A stretch of 9,660 bases of DNA, taken from the NCBI GenBank assembly GCA_050946255.1, contig JBMNUL010000102.1:1-9660 (forward strand), written 5' to 3'. This DNA comes from JBMNUL01 sp050946255 (lineage in GTDB: Bacteria > Actinomycetota > Coriobacteriia > Coriobacteriales > CADBOM01). The notes beneath the pieces were generated by a model, which made no database searches, was not told the DNA's origin, and worked only from the letters and a program-made list of their open reading frames with translations. The translations under genes were made by a program, and so were the position numbers. Below are positions 6,693 to 9,660 of the stretch, in pieces; within the stretch, counting starts at the first letter, position 1; every line of letters starts with the position of its first letter.

Positions 6693-7316
6693 CTAGCTGG
6701 GCATTCCCTCGAACCCCGTCTGCCTCAGCGCCTCGTATAGGACTATCGCCGCCGCATTGGACAGGTTCAACGCGCTTATCTTGTAGTCGTCTGGATCGAT
6801 GAAGTTTCCACAGATGTCCTGCTGCCTGATGGGGGAGTCCGCATTATCGGAAGCTGCGTTTCCGCTGTGCGCCTCCTCAAAGGACTCTCCCCAAGATTCT
6901 CGGTCCCGAATCGTGAATTCGTCTGCCAGCATCGGGATTCGCTCGCAGTTTTCCGGGAACTCGGCAAGGACCTCTTCCGGCAACCCGTCGCTCTCCTTGC
7001 CGAACACGAGGAAGTCCCCGTCGTTGTAGGAGGCCGTCGAGTAGACCTTCTTCGCCTTCTTCGTCAGCAGGTGAAGTCTGGGGTTGGGGTCTCCAACGGA
7101 GAACCCGCAGTAATCAAGGAAAGCCTGCCAGCTGTCGTGCACGACGAGATCCAGGCTATTCCAATATCCGAGGCCTGCGCGGTGGAGCATCTTGTCGTCT
7201 AGCGAGAACCCGATAGGCTCCACTAGGTGCAGACGGGATCCGGTCACCACGCACGTGCGGCCTATGTTTCCGGTGTTCGCCGGAATCTCCGGCTCTACCA
7301 GCACGACGTTGAACAT
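6693..7316 (-). CDS. trmL: tRNA (cytidine/uridine-34 2'-O)-methyltransferase TrmL, with insertion
   Basis: A SPOUT-class enzyme that uses SAM to methylate the ribose of the wobble nucleotide in some leucine tRNAs. Motifs: NTGNIGR (14-20), the LVEPIGFSLDD segment (31-41), FGKESDGLP (105-113), IPM (127-129) and the knot strand-helix LNLSNAAAIVLYEALRQ (183-199). Ordinary TrmL proteins are about 155 residues; this one is 207. The excess is an acidic, polar stretch of about 50 residues (about 130-182) placed between IPM and LNLSNA, where the family normally has only a few residues. The start is taken at 7316 because MFNVVLVEPEIPANTG is the family N-terminus and GGAGG precedes it; a GTG at 7331 would place that site inside the gene. 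It diverges from the transporter gene over a repeat-filled gap. Confidence 0.92.
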   Translation of the reverse strand: MFNVVLVEPEIPANTGNIGRTCVVTGSRLHLVEPIGFSLDDKMLHRAGLGYWNSLDLVVHDSWQAFLDYCGFSVGDPNPRLHLLTKKAKKVYSTASYNDGDFLVFGKESDGLPEEVLAEFPENCERIPMLADEFTIRDRESWGESFEEAHSGNAASDNADSPIRQQDICGNFIDPDDYKISALNLSNAAAIVLYEALRQTGFEGMPS

Positions 7317-7384
7317 CCAACCTCCATTCACCTTGACTTTCGATTACGAGTATAGCCTCGCATGCATGGGGCTGAACATTACCG

Positions 7385-7449
7385 CTTGCGATATTCGCAG
7401 CAACTGGCAGGTGACAAATTTTGCCTCGCATATGCGTGGTTGGGCATCC
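7385..7449 (+). repeat. 65-bp intergenic repeat, copy A
   Basis: The first 29 bp (7385-7413) are identical to copy B and contain the interrupted palindrome GCGA-TAT-TCGC and the block CAACTGGCAGGTG. Similarity then continues imperfectly through AAATT, GCCTCGCA, a palindrome (here CGCATATGCG, 7427-7436) and GGCATCC. Copy B lies 120 bp downstream. Confidence 0.8.
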
Positions 7450-7504
7450 ACTCCCTCCGACTCCTACAAGCCCCTCCTACTTCACACGCAGCCGGGTAGA
7501 CAGA

Positions 7505-7570
7505 CTTGCGATATTCGCAGCAACTGGCAGGTGGCTAATTTAAGCCTCGCACGCGCGCGGTTTGGCATCC
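7505..7570 (+). repeat. 65-bp intergenic repeat, copy B
   Basis: This matches copy A exactly over 7505-7533 and imperfectly to 7570, with about one inserted base. The palindromic part is changed to CGCGCGCG-like sequence yet stays self-complementary, which suggests a conserved structure more than a conserved sequence. Confidence 0.8.
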
Positions 7571-7650
7571 GCCGGATTGGGAATCCTCCGGTTGCCGCTC
7601 GCGAGAGTTGAAGGGTCTGCTGCAGCTAAATTCTGGTCGTGGGTAATAGC

Positions 7651-8580
7651 ATGTCAACCATGACTGAAAGATCCAGCAAGAGAATCATCGGCATAGTTTG
7701 TGCGCTTATCGGAGGAGCTCTCTGGGGCTTTTCCGGCTCATGCGCTCAGCTGGTGTTCCAGGTCTACCATCTCGACCCGCTCTGGGTCATGGCTGCGCGT
7801 GCCGGAATCGCCGGAGTGGTGATGGTGTTCTTCCTTTTCTACAAGGGCAAGAGCGTGCTCGATGTCTTCCACAACAAGCGCGACACGATCAGCCTGCTCG
7901 TCTATGTGGTGCTCGGCCTTGCGTTTATGCAACTCACGTACCTCATGGCAATCGATTCCTCCAACGCTGGAACTGCGACGGTTCTCATGTACATCGGTCC
8001 CGTCCTCGTCGTCCTATACGTGTGCATACGCAGTAGAAAGAAGCCCAACTGGCGCGAAATCGTCTCGCTGGTGTTCGTCGTGATGGGAACATTTCTATTG
8101 GCGACTCATGGCGACATCTCCCAGATGGTAATAACCCCAGCTGGTCTCTTCTGGGGTCTCATGGCTGCGGTGGCCATGGTCTTCTACACAGTACTCCCGC
8201 AGCATCTGATAGCGAGATATGGAAACGCCACGATAATCTCCTGGGCGCTGATAATTTGCGGAGTCATCATGTGCGCATGGCAGAGGCCTTGGGAAAACAT
8301 CCCGCAAATGGGAGCTGACGGGTGGATTGCGCTGGTTCTGGGGCTGACCCTGATAGGCACGATCCTCGCGTTCTATCTCTACTATCAGGGTGTAAAGTTC
8401 GTCGGACCGTCGGATACCAGCGTCCTTGCCAGCGTGGAAACGGTCAGTGCGACCTTGCTGTCGGCGTTATGGCTGGGTACCCCATTCGAGCTCATTGACA
8501 TTGCTGGAATGGTCCTCATCGTCCTCACCGTGCCCTTGCTCGGTCTTCACAGGGAGAACAGGGAGAAGGCCAGGACCTAG
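7651..8580 (+). CDS. EamA/DMT-family membrane transporter
   Basis: A 309-residue inner-membrane protein of the drug/metabolite transporter superfamily with two EamA repeats (about 12-152 and 163-298) and ten predicted helices: roughly 12-30, 44-64, 80-100, 106-126, 136-153, 162-182, 194-210, 224-244, 256-275 and 282-298. Family signatures are the N-terminal ALIGGALWGFSG and, late in each repeat, SSNAGTATVLMYIGPV and GPSDTSVLASVETVSA. Such proteins usually export amino acids or other small metabolites; the substrate cannot be told from sequence. Start choice is uncertain: ATG 7651 has a weak GTGGG upstream, while GTG 7639 and ATG 7660 are in-frame alternatives. The C-terminal codons and stop lie in a 33-bp repeat shared with the end of the convergent TetR gene. 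TetR control is possible, but no copy of its operator is seen upstream. Confidence 0.9.
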   Translation: MSTMTERSSKRIIGIVCALIGGALWGFSGSCAQLVFQVYHLDPLWVMAARAGIAGVVMVFFLFYKGKSVLDVFHNKRDTISLLVYVVLGLAFMQLTYLMAIDSSNAGTATVLMYIGPVLVVLYVCIRSRKKPNWREIVSLVFVVMGTFLLATHGDISQMVITPAGLFWGLMAAVAMVFYTVLPQHLIARYGNATIISWALIICGVIMCAWQRPWENIPQMGADGWIALVLGLTLIGTILAFYLYYQGVKFVGPSDTSVLASVETVSATLLSALWLGTPFELIDIAGMVLIVLTVPLLGLHRENREKART

Positions 8581-8604
8581 CTCATTCGTCCCCTGCAGAC
8601 TCCG
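8572..8604 (+). repeat. 33-bp repeat at the transporter 3' end, copy 1
   Basis: It begins AGGACCTAGCTCATTCGTCC and includes the last two sense codons and the TAG stop of the transporter. It differs from copy 2 at two positions. Copies are 69 bp apart. Confidence 0.85.
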
Positions 8605-8640
8605 AATAAAGTCTCGGGTACAGGCTCCAGCAATGGTGGG

Positions 8641-8673
8641 AGGACCTAGCTCATTCGTCCTCTGCAGACGCCG
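8641..8673 (+). repeat. 33-bp repeat at the TetR 3' end, copy 2
   Basis: The same sequence, read on the minus strand, encodes the last residues of TetR (CRGRMS) and its stop at 8648-8646. One repeat unit therefore supplies stop codons for two convergent genes. Confidence 0.85.
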
Positions 8674-9194
8674 CGCCAATAGACTATCCAAGCATCCTCA
8701 AGCTGATTCTCGGCAGCTTCCAATCCCTCTTCCACGAGCTTGAAGCACATGCTGTCGTAGAGCGAGACGAACGCTGAAGCAGCTTGCTGGTCCTTCGGCA
8801 ACGCCCGGTGCGCTTTCTCTTTCACGGCCTCGTCGTGCGACTTGACCTTTGCCAGCATCTCCTCGTCAAGAGAATCTCTCTCGAACATGACCATCCGCAG
8901 CCAGAATTTCTCGTCGGGGGAGGAGGAGTAGCTCCTCAGGCAATTGACCAGGAACTCATGGAGCTTCTCCCTCTGGATTAGGTTGTCATCGAATGAATCG
9001 TCTAGAACTTTCATGTGGCGCTCGTAGACGTCGTTGAACACCGCGGTGAGCATAGCTTTCTTGTTGGGGTAATACGTTGCCAGCGACTGCTTCTGTATCC
9101 CGAGGTCCTTGGCAATATCCGAGAGAGATGCAGCTTCGTATCCCTTCTCGGCGAAGTTGTTCAGAATCGCATCGTTGACTTTTTGGATTTCCAT
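8646..9194 (-). CDS. TetR-family transcriptional regulator
   Basis: A 182-residue DNA-binding repressor type. The N-terminal helix-turn-helix spans about residues 8-50, with the recognition region SLSDIAKDLGIQKQSLATYY (23-42) and NKKAML after it, as in the family. The rest is the helical ligand and dimer domain, not similar to a subgroup I can name. The start at 9194 is chosen because MEIQKVNDAILNNFAEKGYE is the normal family N-terminus and AGGAAGG lies just upstream. A longer frame from ATG 9251 would begin inside the predicted promoter. A palindromic operator (9208-9221) over the predicted start of transcription argues for autoregulation. The gene converges on the EamA transporter, a plausible but unproven target, and its 3' end lies in a duplicated 33-bp sequence. 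Confidence 0.92.
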   Translation of the reverse strand: MEIQKVNDAILNNFAEKGYEAASLSDIAKDLGIQKQSLATYYPNKKAMLTAVFNDVYERHMKVLDDSFDDNLIQREKLHEFLVNCLRSYSSSPDEKFWLRMVMFERDSLDEEMLAKVKSHDEAVKEKAHRALPKDQQAASAFVSLYDSMCFKLVEEGLEAAENQLEDAWIVYWRGVCRGRMS

Positions 9195-9207
9195 GGATTC
9201 CGCCTTC

Positions 9208-9221
9208 CTGACAATCGTCAG
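9208..9221. promoter_or_regulatory. Palindromic operator, probably for TetR
   Basis: CTGAC-AATC-GTCAG, matching its reverse complement at 12 of 14 positions. It sits just downstream of the -10 of the TetR gene and upstream of its ribosome site, the classical place for an autorepressor. No other copy was found in the window. Confidence 0.6.
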
Positions 9222-9227
9222 CCATAA

Positions 9228-9256
9228 ACAATAGCACGTGGAGAGCAGCATGTAAA
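9228..9256 (-). promoter_or_regulatory. Promoter of the TetR gene
   Basis: On the minus strand, -35 TTTACA (9256-9251), a 17-bp spacer, and -10 TATTGT (9233-9228), with 5 and 4 consensus bases. Start of transcription is expected near 9221, at the edge of the operator. Confidence 0.5.
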
Positions 9257-9295
9257 GATAATCGTGGGATGAAATCGAGATTCAGCTGCAGTGTT

Positions 9296-9390
9296 TTGCC
9301 AGACGATGGGGTCATTCCAGGAGATTTGGTTTCGCAGACCGGTTGGATTTCCTGGCAAGGGTATTTCTCCTAATGAAGAGATTTGCCAGG
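9296..9390. repeat. TTGCCAG-type short repeats upstream of the helicase
   Basis: TTGCCAG plus an ATGGG block occurs at 9296-9310 and 9383-9397 in direct orientation, and TTGCCAGGAAATCC is inverted at 9358-9345. CCTGGCAA (9351-9358) and TTGCCAGG (9383-9390) form a perfect 8-bp inverted pair with a 24-nt loop. The copies could be binding sites or a degenerate intergenic repeat. Confidence 0.45.
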
Positions 9391-9411
9391 TAATGGGATT
9401 TCTGCTGCTAT

Positions 9412-9425
9412 CGAACAAATGTTCT
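9412..9425. promoter_or_regulatory. SOS (LexA) box of the helicase gene
   Basis: CGAACAAATGTTCT matches the Gram-positive LexA box CGAAC-N4-GTTCG at 9 of the 10 fixed positions. It overlaps an AT-rich -10 region (GATAAT or TATGAT, 9426-9436) just before a DNA repair helicase, as expected for LexA repression relieved by DNA damage. Confidence 0.65.
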
Positions 9426-9498
9426 GATAATATGATTATTCAAGAACATGGTGGAGTTTCGTGAAGTGGGTAAACGCAGAAGAGGGGAGGATGCACCG

Positions 9499-9660
9499 TT
9501 GGAAGATGCGCTCGCCAATCTAAACGGGGAACAGCGCGATGCAGTCACGAGCACCGAGGGCTTCGTTCGCGTGATCGCCGGTGCGGGTTCCGGCAAGACG
9601 CGCGTGCTCTCGCATAGGTATGCCTATCTGGTAAACGAGCTGGGAATACTTCCAGAGAAC
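9499..9660 (+). CDS. UvrD/PcrA-family helicase, N-terminal part
   Basis: The first 54 residues of an SF1 DNA helicase that runs off the right edge. Visible are LNGEQRDAV (Q motif) and the Walker A loop VIAGAGSGKTRVLSHR, which binds ATP, followed by YAYLVNELGI. PcrA, UvrD and Rep share this N-terminus, and ATP-dependent nuclease subunits are possible, so the exact member cannot be named. The start is placed at TTG 9499 because AGGGGAGG lies 8 nt upstream and the Q motif is then at the usual distance from the N-terminus. An in-frame ATG at 9448 has no ribosome site and lies only a few bases from the predicted transcription start; GTG 9466 is another option. An SOS box upstream suggests DNA-damage induction. 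Confidence 0.85.
   Translation, partial: MEDALANLNGEQRDAVTSTEGFVRVIAGAGSGKTRVLSHRYAYLVNELGILPEN

Larger units (their letters stand above)
7317..7650. other. Divergent intergenic region with repeat family
   Basis: No gene is supported here. The gap separates the starts of trmL and the transporter and holds two long imperfect direct repeats (7385-7449 and 7505-7570) and a partial third (from about 7355). A hairpin GGATT-GGG-AATCC (7574-7586), with flanking CCGG pairs, lies just after the second copy. A palindrome CTCGCGAG is at 7598-7605. No convincing -35/-10 pair for either gene was found. Confidence 0.5.

Noticed and set aside
7385..7533. 29-bp identical repeats resembling a CRISPR array
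   Set aside because: Only two copies, separated by 91 bp, with similarity running well past 29 bp and no cas genes.
8572..8673. Direct repeats as att sites of an integrated element
   Set aside because: Only 36 bp lies between them and no integrase or tRNA is nearby; at most they are a scar of a lost element.
9195..9251. Longer TetR start at ATG 9251
   Set aside because: It would begin inside the predicted promoter and across the operator, and the added residues are not part of the TetR fold.

Overview
The window looks like chromosomal DNA from a strictly anaerobic, GC-rich bacterium. The glycyl radical enzyme, the radical SAM protein and the corrinoid-type methyltransferase all point to anaerobic metabolism. 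Strong AGGAGG-type ribosome sites, a Gram-positive-type SOS box (CGAAC-N4-GTTC) and the style of the proteins make a gut-type actinobacterium of the Coriobacteriia (Olsenella/Atopobiaceae-like) my best guess. This is inference: there is no rRNA or other taxonomic marker here.

Layout. Left block, minus strand (1-4608): a URO-D superfamily methyltransferase (4608-3508), a 328-bp gap with a 17-bp direct repeat, the ribosome-assembly GTPase EngB (3179-2595), then a large PFL-like glycyl radical enzyme (GRE, 2511-31). A possible next gene begins right after the GRE stop and runs off the left edge. Centre, plus strand: a radical SAM protein (4865-5743), divergent from the methyltransferase across an AT-rich promoter region, followed by a DUF3786 protein (5954-6559). 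A convergent gap separates these from trmL (minus, 7316-6693), which carries an unusual insertion of about 50 residues. Right block: a 335-bp gap with a 65-bp imperfect direct repeat, an EamA/DMT-family transporter (7651-8580, plus), a convergent TetR regulator (9194-8646, minus) whose end and that of the transporter lie in two copies of one 33-bp repeat, then a 304-bp promoter region and the start of a UvrD/PcrA helicase (plus) running off the right edge.

How they may work together: EngB, TrmL and the helicase are housekeeping genes. The GRE, methyltransferase, radical SAM protein and DUF3786 protein form the metabolically interesting set and could belong to one anaerobic C1 or aromatic/amine pathway. 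Only proximity, shared anaerobic chemistry and the divergent promoter region support that. Neither the GRE activase nor a corrinoid protein is in view. TetR has a clear palindromic operator over its own predicted start site, so autoregulation is likely; control of the neighbouring transporter is only possible.

No RNA genes, insertion sequences, CRISPR arrays or origins were seen. The strongest unexplained structures are the intergenic repeats (3266-3388, 5863-5902, 7355-7570, 8572-8673, 9296-9390) and the non-standard active-site motifs of the GRE and radical SAM protein.
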